DNA from: Myxococcales bacterium
Lineage (GTDB): Bacteria > Myxococcota_A > UBA9160 > UBA4427
DNA length: 64,000 nt
Assembly (NCBI GenBank): GCA_022563535.1
Contig: JADFNE010000012.1
Span: forward strand, 21,823-85,822
Direction of reading: 5' to 3'
This document shows positions 1 to 8,516 of this stretch, in pieces (positions within the stretch are counted from its first letter, which is position 1; the number at the start of each line of letters is the position of its first letter). The position numbers and the translations under genes were made by a program. The notes under the pieces were generated by a model that was not told the DNA's origin, ran no database searches, and saw only the letters and a program-made list of their open reading frames with translations.

Positions 1-1835
1 CCCGGATCACTTTCCGAAGCACGCAGCAGGGCGAGCTCGACGATCGCGCTGCTCACGAGAAAATGGATCACCGTGTTGCGGTAGTACGCGGCCGACAGGT
101 GTTGGCCCGAGGCAATCGAGTAGATCACCTCGGGACCTTCATCAAAGCGCGCGAGCACGCCGCTTTTCACCAGAAGATCGAGGGTCTGCTGGATTTCTTC
201 ATGGGAGCCGAACGACAGCGTGGACGTCGTGGGCAAACCACGCCGGGTCACGAAGTCGACGAGATTTGTCAATGAGATGTGAATCTCGCTCAAACTCATC
301 GCGCGGTCGCCGCAACCGAGCAACGCGACCATGGCGAGAGATATTGGAGTAATGGGCGTCACACGATTGATCCGGGTACAGACTTCGAATGCCAGCTTGG
401 GAACTGTGAGGTCGTTGTACGCGTCTCCGTTTCCATTCTGATCTGGGGGCCCGAGCGCCGCGCGCAAGGAAAGAGGTTCGCCGAAGCGAAGGTCGATGTT
501 GCCGTATTTCAATCCAAGCCGACGCATGAACCTGATGAACCAGGTGAAGCCCTCGGCTTCTTTTGCTGCACCGCGTTCTTCCCTCGAGTAGTCGCCAACC
601 TCTGAGATCTGGTCGTAGGCAATGGATACCGGGATCAGGATGACGTCTTCACTCTTGCCCCGGCGATACGAATCCACCACGTAGGACAGCATCCCGTATC
701 GGGGTGGCAGCATCTTCCCCGAGCGTGATCGCCCCCCTTCGATGTACCACTCGAGTGGAAAACGTTTTTCGATCAAGAAGTCGATATAGGCCCGCAGGAC
801 AAATTTGTAGACCTCGTTGTCACCAAAGCTCCGGCGAATGAAAAAGATCCCCGCGCGACGAGCGAGTGGGCCCAAGGGAAAGAAGTTCATGTTGATGCCA
901 CCCGCCGTGTGGCTTGGCGGCATCCCGTCTTCGTGAAGTACGTGAAACAAGACCACGTGATCGAGGTTGGACTTGTGGGAGGGGAGGAATACCACCGAGT
1001 GTTGCTGGGCGAGCTTGCGTATTTCTTCGATCTTTTCTTGATCGAAGCGCAGGGCATCGTAGCCTCGGATTGCAGCGGAGCGCGCCAACTGAGCGAAGAT
1101 GTCGATCATCATCGGACTGTGTTTTGCGGCGATCTCCTTCAGGTAGCGCGCGGCTGTGCGACGCACGGCGGCGGGTGAGCGACCTTCGTCTCGCGCGAAC
1201 TGGTCGAGCCCGCCGCGAAAGGACGGTCGCGTGAGAACCTCCTCGTGCAAAAACCGCGGAACCTTGTATCGAGCACCACGTAACTTGCGTTCGGCGCGGT
1301 CGAGGGCGAGCGCGGCCTGCCGGGCCACAAAATGGGCGAGGCCGACGGTCTCGGCGACATCTTGGCTCGAAGCCAACGCCCAACGCGCTCGAAGATCCGA
1401 AACAGTTGCCGGTTCGGCCGCGATCACGCGAACGCGATCTGGCGACAAACGCGCTATGAAGCGCGCGCGCAAACGACCGGGATCGCGCGGGTCGCCAAAG
1501 CGAAGCAAGTCGAACAGACTCGCGACACGTTTCCCCTGCTTTTCGATCGGGAGCCAGATCACCCGCAACGGAGTCAGCAGCGGATCGTTCGAGGTGGCCA
1601 GGGCGGGTTCGAGCGGATCCAGCCGCGAAATTCGCGGTCGCCTTGAAGGTGGAATACAGAACGCCTCGACTTCTCCAGGTTTGACGTCGTCGGGTCGCGT
1701 GCGTTCGATCCAGCTGCGCAGAAGCGCTTCTTCGAACGAAGAAGCTGCGTCGAGAAGGAATACGACCCCCCGCTTCCCGTGCGCGGGCCAACTGGGCTTC
1801 AGCTCTTGCGCCAATCCGGGCGCGGGGTTCGGCAT
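1..1835 (-). CDS. plsB: Glycerol-3-phosphate 1-O-acyltransferase, PlsB type (C-terminus beyond window)
   Basis: Transfers an acyl group to the sn-1 position of glycerol-3-phosphate, the first step of phospholipid synthesis at the inner membrane. The minus-strand translation contains the acyltransferase block I HKSNLDHVVLFHVL, then AGGINMNFFPLGPLARRAG and FFIRRSFGDNEVYKF (blocks II/III) and YIEGGRSRSGK (glycerol-phosphate-binding block), in the order and spacing of the PlsB family. An N-terminal segment with LPIEKQGKRVASLFDLLRFG precedes them. About 611 codons lie in the window. The family is usually near 800 residues, so the end lies to the left of position 1. I chose the ATG at 1835 because GGAG lies seven bases upstream; a GTG at 1871 is an alternative. 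It sits 47 bases after the histidine kinase gene on the same strand. The family call is firm. Confidence 0.9.
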   Translation of the reverse strand, partial: MPNPAPGLAQELKPSWPAHGKRGVVFLLDAASSFEEALLRSWIERTRPDDVKPGEVEAFCIPPSRRPRISRLDPLEPALATSNDPLLTPLRVIWLPIEKQGKRVASLFDLLRFGDPRDPGRLRARFIARLSPDRVRVIAAEPATVSDLRARWALASSQDVAETVGLAHFVARQAALALDRAERKLRGARYKVPRFLHEEVLTRPSFRGGLDQFARDEGRSPAAVRRTAARYLKEIAAKHSPMMIDIFAQLARSAAIRGYDALRFDQEKIEEIRKLAQQHSVVFLPSHKSNLDHVVLFHVLHEDGMPPSHTAGGINMNFFPLGPLARRAGIFFIRRSFGDNEVYKFVLRAYIDFLIEKRFPLEWYIEGGRSRSGKMLPPRYGMLSYVVDSYRRGKSEDVILIPVSIAYDQISEVGDYSREERGAAKEAEGFTWFIRFMRRLGLKYGNIDLRFGEPLSLRAALGPPDQNGNGDAYNDLTVPKLAFEVCTRINRVTPITPISLAMVALLGCGDRAMSLSEIHISLTNLVDFVTRRGLPTTSTLSFGSHEEIQQTLDLLVKSGVLARFDEGPEVIYSIASGQHLSAAYYRNTVIHFLVSSAIVELALLRASESDP

Positions 1836-1882
1836 CGGGCGACTCCATTCCGGCAACGGGGTTCCCGCCACGGTCGCGGCTG

Positions 1883-3067
1883 CTATCGATTCGTGGGAAA
1901 GAGAACGCGTACCCGCGTGCCCTCGCCAACTTGACTCATGAGGTCAAGCGCTCCCCGGTAGCGGTGAACAATTCCGTCGATCGCGGTCAAACCGAGACCG
2001 CGTCCACTGGCTCGCGTCGTGAAGTAGGGTTCGAAGATGCGCCCGAGATCTTCTCGGGGGATACCGGAGCCGTTGTCGCATACCTCGAGATAGACATACT
2101 GCCCCTTCTCGACGTTATCGCTGAGCTGACACGCATCGAGATAGGCCTGGTCGGCTTCGATCAAGCCGGTGCGGATTTCGATCCGTCCGCCGCTCTCGGG
2201 AAAACTCTCGCAGGCGTTCGCGACCAGATTCAAAACGATTTGGCCAATATGCCGATCATCTACTTCGATGAAGGGCAAATCGCCTTTCAGCGCATAGTCA
2301 ATCTTGGTCCCGCCCGATGACATCGATTCGAGCAGCAGAGTCATCTCCTCGACAGCCACCGAGACATTGACGGCATTCACGTTGGACGCGCCCTGCCCCG
2401 CGAACGTGAGCATCTGCGCTGTCAGTGCAGTCGCGCGATCGGCCGCCGCGCAAATCTTTTCGATCGGCTTGCGAACCGGCGACTTTGCGGGTAGATCGAG
2501 CAGCGCCAGGTTGGCATTGCCAACAATCGGGGTGAGGAAATTATTGAACGCGTGAGCAAACTTTCCCGCCAGCGCGCCCAGGCCTACGAGCCGTTGGCTG
2601 TTCACGTTCCTCTGTTCGCGATCTGGGTCCGTATTGGCGATCCATCTCGCGACCGCGTTCCACGATTCGGTCGCATCACGAAAGATCATCAGACAGTCAG
2701 CCGGGTCCTCGAGGACGTAAAAACCCTGTCCCTCGAGAATTCTGGAACCCGTCCGAGCGTCCGAGTACTGGAGCAGGATCGAATGATCGCGAAGTGGGTC
2801 TGCTTGCGGGTTCGCGCGCTCTTCGCCCGAATCCCGGAATACGACTTGAACCGGTGCGTCTTCGAGAATTGCAGCGAAAGGTTCCCCGACGAGAGAAGCG
2901 ACGGGTTGGCCGAACACGCGCTCCCACTCCGGACTCAGGTAGAGGACGAGGCGGGCATCGTCATCCTCAAATTCACCGAGAACGATGAGGAGGTCACCCG
3001 TAGCCTCGAATCGCGCAGTGCTCTGCGCCACCCGCTCGATGCGTGCGTCGATCGCTCGGTTGCTCAT
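1883..3067 (-). CDS. PAS-domain sensor histidine kinase (orphan, soluble)
   Basis: Probable signal-sensing autokinase. The N-terminal half (about residues 15-150) has PAS character (VLYLSPEWERVFGQPVASLVG). The DHp helix carries LGALAGKFAHAFNNFLTPIV, a ntrB-like H-box with His in FAHAFNN. The ATPase core has the N-box NLVANACESFPESGG, the G1 box DNGSGIPREDLGRIFEPYFT and the G2 box GRGLGLTAIDGIVHRYRG. No transmembrane segment is visible, so it is probably cytoplasmic. No response regulator gene lies beside it, so its partner is unknown. The ATG at 3067 has GGAG seven bases upstream; a GTG two codons earlier is less likely. It is followed at 47 bases by plsB, which may be cotranscribed. Confidence 0.88.
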   Translation of the reverse strand: MSNRAIDARIERVAQSTARFEATGDLLIVLGEFEDDDARLVLYLSPEWERVFGQPVASLVGEPFAAILEDAPVQVVFRDSGEERANPQADPLRDHSILLQYSDARTGSRILEGQGFYVLEDPADCLMIFRDATESWNAVARWIANTDPDREQRNVNSQRLVGLGALAGKFAHAFNNFLTPIVGNANLALLDLPAKSPVRKPIEKICAAADRATALTAQMLTFAGQGASNVNAVNVSVAVEEMTLLLESMSSGGTKIDYALKGDLPFIEVDDRHIGQIVLNLVANACESFPESGGRIEIRTGLIEADQAYLDACQLSDNVEKGQYVYLEVCDNGSGIPREDLGRIFEPYFTTRASGRGLGLTAIDGIVHRYRGALDLMSQVGEGTRVRVLFPTNR

Positions 3068-3172
3068 CCGCACTCTCCGCCGAGAATACTAACAGCCTGA
3101 CCAGACCTGCGCCGAATCCTCAGAGACTCTAGAGCTGCGGTGTTTCGCTAGACTTCGAGAGGGCGCCGCATC

Positions 3173-3697
3173 ATGCTGAGCACTCGATCTGGGAGACGAG
3201 GTTTGCATTCGCCGCTGAATCGCGCTCGCACTGCAATCATGCTCAGTGCCGCGCTTGCAGCCCTCATTCTTCCTCCCCGGTTGTCAGCCGATTCGACCCC
3301 ACACCCGACAGGCGCCGCGACCGGAACACTAACTCTCGAAATTGTCAGCGCCGTTTCGCATCCGAGCGCTGGAGCGGCAGTCGGCGTGATCTACCTCCAC
3401 ATCGTCAACCACACGGAACAAAGCGATCGACTCATCGCCGTCGAAACCGCAGCAGCAGCAAAGGCGGAGTTTCACGAAACGGTCGCCGCTGGAGACATCG
3501 TGCGCATGACGCCTCGTCCAGAGGGCTTTGAGATTCCGAAGGCCGGCCAACTCGTGCTCGAAAGCGGTGGCAAACACATCATGCTGATGGGGCTCGCCGA
3601 GCCACTCGAAAGCGGCGGGGCAATCGAACTCGAGTTGGTGTTCGAACACGCCGAGCGAATGCGAGTACGCGTCCCCATCCGCCCGAGATCGTTTTGA
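3173..3697 (+). CDS. Periplasmic copper chaperone PCu(A)C-like protein
   Basis: Binds Cu(I) in the periplasm and in known cases delivers it to the CuA or CuB centre of terminal oxidases. A signal peptide (IMLSAALAALILPPRLSA) is followed by a roughly 130-residue cupredoxin-like domain. The ligands follow the family pattern: FHETV, then VRMTP, then KHIMLM, which matches H-x(10)-M-x(21)-H-x-M closely. The ATG at 3173 is preceded by GAGAGGG; a second in-frame ATG at 3239 would also keep the signal peptide. The stop codon overlaps the TTG start of the octahaem cytochrome gene, so the two are probably translationally coupled and work together in periplasmic redox chemistry. Whether copper goes to a respiratory oxidase or to a different target is not shown here. 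Confidence 0.85.
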   Translation: MLSTRSGRRGLHSPLNRARTAIMLSAALAALILPPRLSADSTPHPTGAATGTLTLEIVSAVSHPSAGAAVGVIYLHIVNHTEQSDRLIAVETAAAAKAEFHETVAAGDIVRMTPRPEGFEIPKAGQLVLESGGKHIMLMGLAEPLESGGAIELELVFEHAERMRVRVPIRPRSF

Positions 3698-5937
3698 TCC
3701 AGAGCGATCGACCCGCAGCCGGTCGCTTCCGCCCCGCTTCGCTTCTGGCCTGGCTGGTGGTCGTCGCCACCAGTGCGATTGCCAGTATTGCGGCCAGTCC
3801 TGGTCGCGCAGAATTGCCGACCCATCTGGGTGGCGCGGCGTGTGCCCAATGTCATCCGAAAGAGGCGCGCGAGTGGACGGGATCCCATCACGATCTTGCG
3901 ATGCAACCCGCCAACGAATCGACCGTCAAAGGCAATTTCAACGACGCCAGTCATACACATCAGGGCATCACGACGCGGTTCTTCAGGCGCGGTCCCAAGT
4001 TCATGGTTCACACCGAAGGATCCGAGGGAAACATGGCGGATTTCGAGGTGTCGTACACCTTCGGTGTAGAGCCCCTGCAACAGTACTTGATCGGGTTTCC
4101 GGACGGTCGATTCCAGGTCCTTAGTCTGGCGTGGGATGATCGGCAGAGGGAATCGGGGGGGCAGCGTTGGTATTCGATCTATCCAGACGAAGTCATTCCC
4201 CACGGCGACGTATTGCACTGGACCCAGCCGAGCCAGAACTGGAACCACATGTGCGCCGAATGCCATTCCACGAACCTGCGCAAAGGCTATCGGGCCGAGA
4301 CCGACACGTTCGAAACCCTGTGGTCCGAGATCGACGTGTCATGCGAAGCCTGCCACGGCCCGGGTTCAATCCACCGAGCGCGCAAATTGAAGGCCAGGGC
4401 GAGCGCCGCGGCAGACGTGAAGGCAGACCGGAAAGGCGAGAGCGGTCTGACGATCGAATTTCCACCGGTCGCAGAGGCGAACTGGTCGATTGATCAGAAC
4501 AGCGGAATGCCCGTTCGCGCGCCGATCCGAGTCGAACGCCTCGAGGTCGATACCTGCGCGAGGTGTCATTCCAGAAGGTCGAAGATTGCAGAGGGCATCG
4601 TGCCCGGCCATCCAATCCAGGACAGCCACCGGGTCGCGACCCTCGACCCACCGCTCTACTACCCGGACGGTCAGATTCGTGGAGAGGTCTACGTCTACGG
4701 ATCGTTTGTTCAGAGCGCCATGTTTGCCGCCGGGGTCACGTGCAGCGACTGCCACAATCCTCACAGCGGCACGCTTCGGGCCGAGGGCAATGATCTCTGC
4801 TCGCGTTGTCACCCAGCCGGTCGCTTCGACGTGCCGCAGCACCACCACCACAAGTTGAATTCTGCCGGTGCCCAATGCGTTGCATGCCACATGCCCAGCC
4901 GCACGTATATGGAGATAGACGATCGCCGCGATCACAGTCTGCGCGTTCCCCGCCCCGATCTCTCCGAACCTCTGGGCAGTCCGAACGCTTGCAATGGTTG
5001 CCACTCCAGCATGACGAGTACCTGGGCGGCCAACAAGATCAACGCCTGGTACGGGGAATCACGACGCATGGAACCTCATTGGGGAAGTGCGATCCGCGCC
5101 GCGCAAACCAGTTCGGTCGACGCCGAAGCGAGGCTGGTTGCGATACTGGCAAACGACAAGGTCCCGGCGATCGCACGAGCAACCGCAATCGCACTGCTCC
5201 CGCGCTTCATGAGCCCGCGCAGCTTGTCCATGTTTTCTGAAGCCGTGAAGGACGACGATCCACTCGTGCGGACTGCGGCCGTCGCCGCGCTCGATCAGTT
5301 TCCACTCGACATGCGTAGCGCCCTGGTCTCAGAACGCTTGGTTGACCCAGTGCGTTCCGTGCGTCACGAAGCCGCTCGAGTGCTCGCGCCAGTTCCTGCC
5401 TCGCAACTCGATCCGAAGACTTCACAGCGACGCGACGCCGCCCTGGCTTCATATCGGCGTGCGCAAGAACTCGATGCCGACCGCGCCGATTCGCACATGA
5501 GACTCGGCGAAGTCGCGCTCGGCCAGGGCCAACTCGATCTCGCGCAAGCGGAATATGAACTCGCGCTAACTCGCGAACCCAGTTTCATTCCGGCCTATGT
5601 AAACCTTGCAGACTTGCACCGCATTCGCGGCGCGGAGAAAGAGAGCGAAGAAATACTTCGCGCGGCGCTGAAAATTGATCCGAATAACGCCGATGTCCGA
5701 CATGCCCTGGGCTTGTCACTGGTTCGCATGAAGCGACTCGACGAAGCACTGGTCGAACTCGAAGCCGCCGCGACCCATCGGCCAGAAAACCCACGCTACC
5801 CCTACGTCTACGCGAGCGCCCTCCACACCGCCGGCAAAATCGACCAGGCCCGCAGAGTCCTGCGCAAGGCCACTGCCGAGCACCCGGGCGATCGCGACCT
5901 GCAGGCGTTTCTCGTCATTCTCGAAAGCCAGAATTAG
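3694..5937 (+). CDS. Octahaem c-type cytochrome with C-terminal HEAT-like and TPR repeats
   Basis: A 747-residue exported multihaem cytochrome, probably a periplasmic or envelope electron carrier or reductase. After a signal peptide (SLLAWLVVVATSAIASIAAS) come eight CxxCH haem-binding motifs within about residues 50-440: CAQCH, CAECH, CEACH, CARCH, CSDCH, CSRCH, CVACH and CNGCH. HHDLAM, HHHHK and other histidines could serve as distal ligands. Residues about 470-570 look like HEAT repeats (ARATAIALLPRF, VRTAAVAALDQF, VRHEAARVLAP). Residues about 580-740 hold at least four TPRs (AYVNLADLHRIRGAEKESEE). The TTG start overlaps the stop of the copper-chaperone gene, which implies coupling. The architecture resembles cytochrome c554-like TPR proteins of uncharacterised substrate. 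I cannot tell which electron acceptor or donor it uses. Confidence 0.87.
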   Translation: MIQSDRPAAGRFRPASLLAWLVVVATSAIASIAASPGRAELPTHLGGAACAQCHPKEAREWTGSHHDLAMQPANESTVKGNFNDASHTHQGITTRFFRRGPKFMVHTEGSEGNMADFEVSYTFGVEPLQQYLIGFPDGRFQVLSLAWDDRQRESGGQRWYSIYPDEVIPHGDVLHWTQPSQNWNHMCAECHSTNLRKGYRAETDTFETLWSEIDVSCEACHGPGSIHRARKLKARASAAADVKADRKGESGLTIEFPPVAEANWSIDQNSGMPVRAPIRVERLEVDTCARCHSRRSKIAEGIVPGHPIQDSHRVATLDPPLYYPDGQIRGEVYVYGSFVQSAMFAAGVTCSDCHNPHSGTLRAEGNDLCSRCHPAGRFDVPQHHHHKLNSAGAQCVACHMPSRTYMEIDDRRDHSLRVPRPDLSEPLGSPNACNGCHSSMTSTWAANKINAWYGESRRMEPHWGSAIRAAQTSSVDAEARLVAILANDKVPAIARATAIALLPRFMSPRSLSMFSEAVKDDDPLVRTAAVAALDQFPLDMRSALVSERLVDPVRSVRHEAARVLAPVPASQLDPKTSQRRDAALASYRRAQELDADRADSHMRLGEVALGQGQLDLAQAEYELALTREPSFIPAYVNLADLHRIRGAEKESEEILRAALKIDPNNADVRHALGLSLVRMKRLDEALVELEAAATHRPENPRYPYVYASALHTAGKIDQARRVLRKATAEHPGDRDLQAFLVILESQN

Positions 5938-5961
5938 AGATTCGAAATCAACTGACCCAGG

Positions 5962-7101
5962 CTAAAACCCAAGCAGACTGGCAAAGCGATTGCGGTGGAA
6001 CGAAGCGTCCCCAAACATCAACTCCGCCGCCTTCGCGCGCTTCAAGAACAGCCCCACCTCTTCCTCGTCCGTCATGCCGATACCACCGTGCATTTGGATT
6101 CCCTCTCGAGTCACCAGGCCAACGGTATCTGACACCCTCGCCTTTGCGGCACTGACGACGCGTGAAACGTCCGGGCGACCCTCGTCGATCGCGCGCAAGG
6201 CATCGAGCACGACCGATTTCGAGAGTTCGATCTCGCAAAACATCTCCGCAGCTCGGTGCTTCAGTCCCTGAAAGCTGCCGATCGGAACACCAAACTGTTG
6301 TCGCGTCTTCAGGTGTTCGATGGTGCGCTCGAACACCTCGCAACTGATGCCCAGCATCTCTGCGCAGAGCACCGCCGCAGCGCGATCGAACACCACGTCG
6401 AGGATGTCGGCACCCGCATCGACCTTGCCAAGAACCTGGGCGGCTTCCACTTGCAAATTGCGAAAGGAAATATTCGCCGCATTGCGACTGTCCACCATCA
6501 CGGTGCGGGAGATCGACACTCCCTCGAAGTCGGAAGCCACCAGGAACAGAGTCAAGCCATCGCGGTCATTCACTTCGCCCGCTGTCCGAGCGACAACGAT
6601 CAACTGGTCGGCTACGTGCCCGTCGAGCACGAAAATCTTGTCGCCGCTGATGGAGTAGCCCGAACCCGAAGCGCTCGCAGTACACTCGGTGAAGTAGGGA
6701 TCGAAACGGCCGCTCTCCTGGAACGCCAGGGCGAGAAGCGTTTCGCCGCGACACACTCCGGGCAACACCTTCGCACGCTGTTCTTCGCTACCCCCCTCCA
6801 TCAGCGCGCCACCGCCGAGCACGACAGTGGACAACAACGGATAGGGAGACAATCTGCGTCCCGATTCTTCGAGCAGGATTCCGAGTTCCGCGTAACCCAT
6901 TTCTGCGCCGCCGTACTCTTCGGAAAAGATGATTCCCGGCCATCCGAGTTCCGCCATCTCTCGCCACAATGCGCGGGAGAACCCGACGGCGTCTTCCGTG
7001 TCGCGCATTTCGCGCAGGTGAGTCACGGGAGACTTGTCGTTCAAGAATTCTGACGCGCTCTGCTTGAGGAGCTCTTGTTCCTCGGTCAAAACTAAGGCCA
7101 T
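5962..7101 (-). CDS. Acyl-CoA dehydrogenase, probable non-catalytic partner subunit
   Basis: FAD-dependent acyl-CoA dehydrogenase fold of 379 residues: N-terminal helical domain (LTEEQELLKQSASEFL), middle beta domain (LALAFQESGRFDPYFTE), and C-terminal helical domain with RQQFGVPIGSFQGLKHRAAE and the FAD-binding QMHGGIGMTDEEEVGLFLKR. At the position where short-chain dehydrogenases carry the catalytic Glu in an EGT-like motif, this protein reads LMFGDASFHR, so the base seems to be missing. It follows another acyl-CoA dehydrogenase by 39 bases on the same strand. Pairs of this kind are known to form alpha2beta2 enzymes for branched or steroid-side-chain CoA esters; that role is inferred here. 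RBS AAGGAAGAA precedes the ATG. Confidence 0.88.
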   Translation of the reverse strand: MALVLTEEQELLKQSASEFLNDKSPVTHLREMRDTEDAVGFSRALWREMAELGWPGIIFSEEYGGAEMGYAELGILLEESGRRLSPYPLLSTVVLGGGALMEGGSEEQRAKVLPGVCRGETLLALAFQESGRFDPYFTECTASASGSGYSISGDKIFVLDGHVADQLIVVARTAGEVNDRDGLTLFLVASDFEGVSISRTVMVDSRNAANISFRNLQVEAAQVLGKVDAGADILDVVFDRAAAVLCAEMLGISCEVFERTIEHLKTRQQFGVPIGSFQGLKHRAAEMFCEIELSKSVVLDALRAIDEGRPDVSRVVSAAKARVSDTVGLVTREGIQMHGGIGMTDEEEVGLFLKRAKAAELMFGDASFHRNRFASLLGF

Positions 7102-7140
7102 CGTTGTTTCTTCCTTTACTCTTCTTCTGCCGCTTCGACG

Positions 7141-8373
7141 CTAATCCGGTAGTCCGAGGACACGTTTCGCGATGACGTTGAGCTGAATTTCCGAGGTTCC
7201 ACCTTCGATCGAGTTCCCCTTGGAGCGCAGCCAACCTCGAGTTTCACCGATCTCTTGTGACGTGAACCCGTCGCCGCTCCAACCGAGCCCGTGGGCGCCC
7301 ATCACCGACATCTGAATTTCGAGCCGGCGCTTGTTCATTTCGCTCGCGTATAGCTTGAACATGGATGACGCAGCACCGGGACTCCGCCCCGCCTTGCTCT
7401 CCTCGCCGCTTCGCTGCAAGCTCAAACCGAAACACAGGGTGTCGAGTTCGAACTGCGCGATCTTGTCGCGCAAGATGGGGTCGGCGAGCCGCTTGCCTTC
7501 ACTTCCGAGATAGGACCGAGCACCTTCGGCGAGCAAACTCGTCACGGCAGCAGGTTTGGGCTTTTTCGTGGCCTTCTTCTTCTTGACGACGGGAGCCGCA
7601 GCCCCGGCGCCAGCCATCCCGCCCGAGAGCATCTTGCGTTCGTGTTCGAGCAGGCGCTTTGCGATGGTCCAGCCGCCGTTCAACGGACCGACGAGATTCT
7701 TGGCCTCGGCGCGCACATCTTTGAAAAAGACTTGGCAGAATTCAGACTTTCCGCTGATCAGTTCGATGGTAGAAATCGTGACCCCCGGACTCTTCAGATC
7801 AAACAAGATGAAACTGATGCCGTCGTGTTTTTTCGCATCGGGGTCGGTGCGCACCAGGCAAAAGATCCAGTTGGCCATATTGGCCTGCGTGGTCCAGATC
7901 TTGGAGCCGTTGATGATGTAGTGGTCGCCGTCGAGAACTGCGCGAGTCTGCAGCCCGGCGAGGTCCGAGCCCGCCCCGGGTTCACTGTATCCCTGGCACC
8001 AGTGGATCTCACCGCTGGTGATTTTGGGGAGATGATCGAGCTTCTGTTCCTCGTTGCCGTATTCGAACAGAATGGGGGCCAACATCACAGTGCCGAAGAA
8101 ACTCACCGTGGGCGAAAACGCACCGAGGCGACCCAGTTCTTCACCCAGCACTCTGAACTCGTCTTTGTCGAGTCCTCCGCCTCCGTATTCCTTCGGCCAG
8201 GTGGGCGTCGTCAAGCCACGGCTCGCCATGGCATCGAGCCATTGCTTGCGCTCTTCGGCCGTAGGGGTTGCGAGCTTCGCGCCTTCGGCGAGGACGCGCA
8301 TGGAGGCTGGACAGTTGTCGTCCAGCCATTGGCGCAACTCCAGTCGGAAGGATTCGAGTGCTTCAGTCGTCAT
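7141..8373 (-). CDS. Acyl-CoA dehydrogenase, probable catalytic subunit
   Basis: Acyl-CoA dehydrogenase of 410 residues with LRQWLDDNCPASMR at the N-terminus, the acyl-CoA/FAD loop WCQGYSEPGAGSDLAGLQTR, IINGSKIWTTQANMANWIFC, and near the C-terminus SIEGGTSEIQLNVIAKRVLG. The Glu in IEGGTSEI is the expected catalytic base. An unusual Ala/Pro/Lys-rich insert (AAPVVKKKKATKKPKPAAV) lies between the middle and C-terminal domains. I chose the ATG at 8373 because AGGGAGA precedes it and homology begins there; the longer reading frame upstream is not conserved in character. With the following gene it probably forms a heteromeric enzyme acting on a bulky CoA thioester. Substrate unknown. Confidence 0.9.
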   Translation of the reverse strand: MTTEALESFRLELRQWLDDNCPASMRVLAEGAKLATPTAEERKQWLDAMASRGLTTPTWPKEYGGGGLDKDEFRVLGEELGRLGAFSPTVSFFGTVMLAPILFEYGNEEQKLDHLPKITSGEIHWCQGYSEPGAGSDLAGLQTRAVLDGDHYIINGSKIWTTQANMANWIFCLVRTDPDAKKHDGISFILFDLKSPGVTISTIELISGKSEFCQVFFKDVRAEAKNLVGPLNGGWTIAKRLLEHERKMLSGGMAGAGAAAPVVKKKKATKKPKPAAVTSLLAEGARSYLGSEGKRLADPILRDKIAQFELDTLCFGLSLQRSGEESKAGRSPGAASSMFKLYASEMNKRRLEIQMSVMGAHGLGWSGDGFTSQEIGETRGWLRSKGNSIEGGTSEIQLNVIAKRVLGLPD

Positions 8374-8516
8374 GCGGTTCTCCCTGCTAGAGCTTGCGCG
8401 GGCGCTTGCCCCGAAGCCCCCGTCTATCACAGTCGATCGCAGCCGATGAACGTAGCTCGATCTGGGCGGGATTCGAAGCGATGCGGCGAGGAATGTTCAG
8501 GGTTTTTGTCGCCGGC

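Noticed and set aside
820..1929. Long Arg-rich reading frame on the minus strand over the plsB region
   Set aside because: It is an out-of-frame shadow; the frame carrying the acyltransferase blocks is a different minus-strand frame that reads through to position 1.
4360..4380. GGTTCAATCC resembling a tRNA T-arm
   Set aside because: It lies inside the cytochrome coding sequence and no acceptor or anticodon stem can be formed around it.
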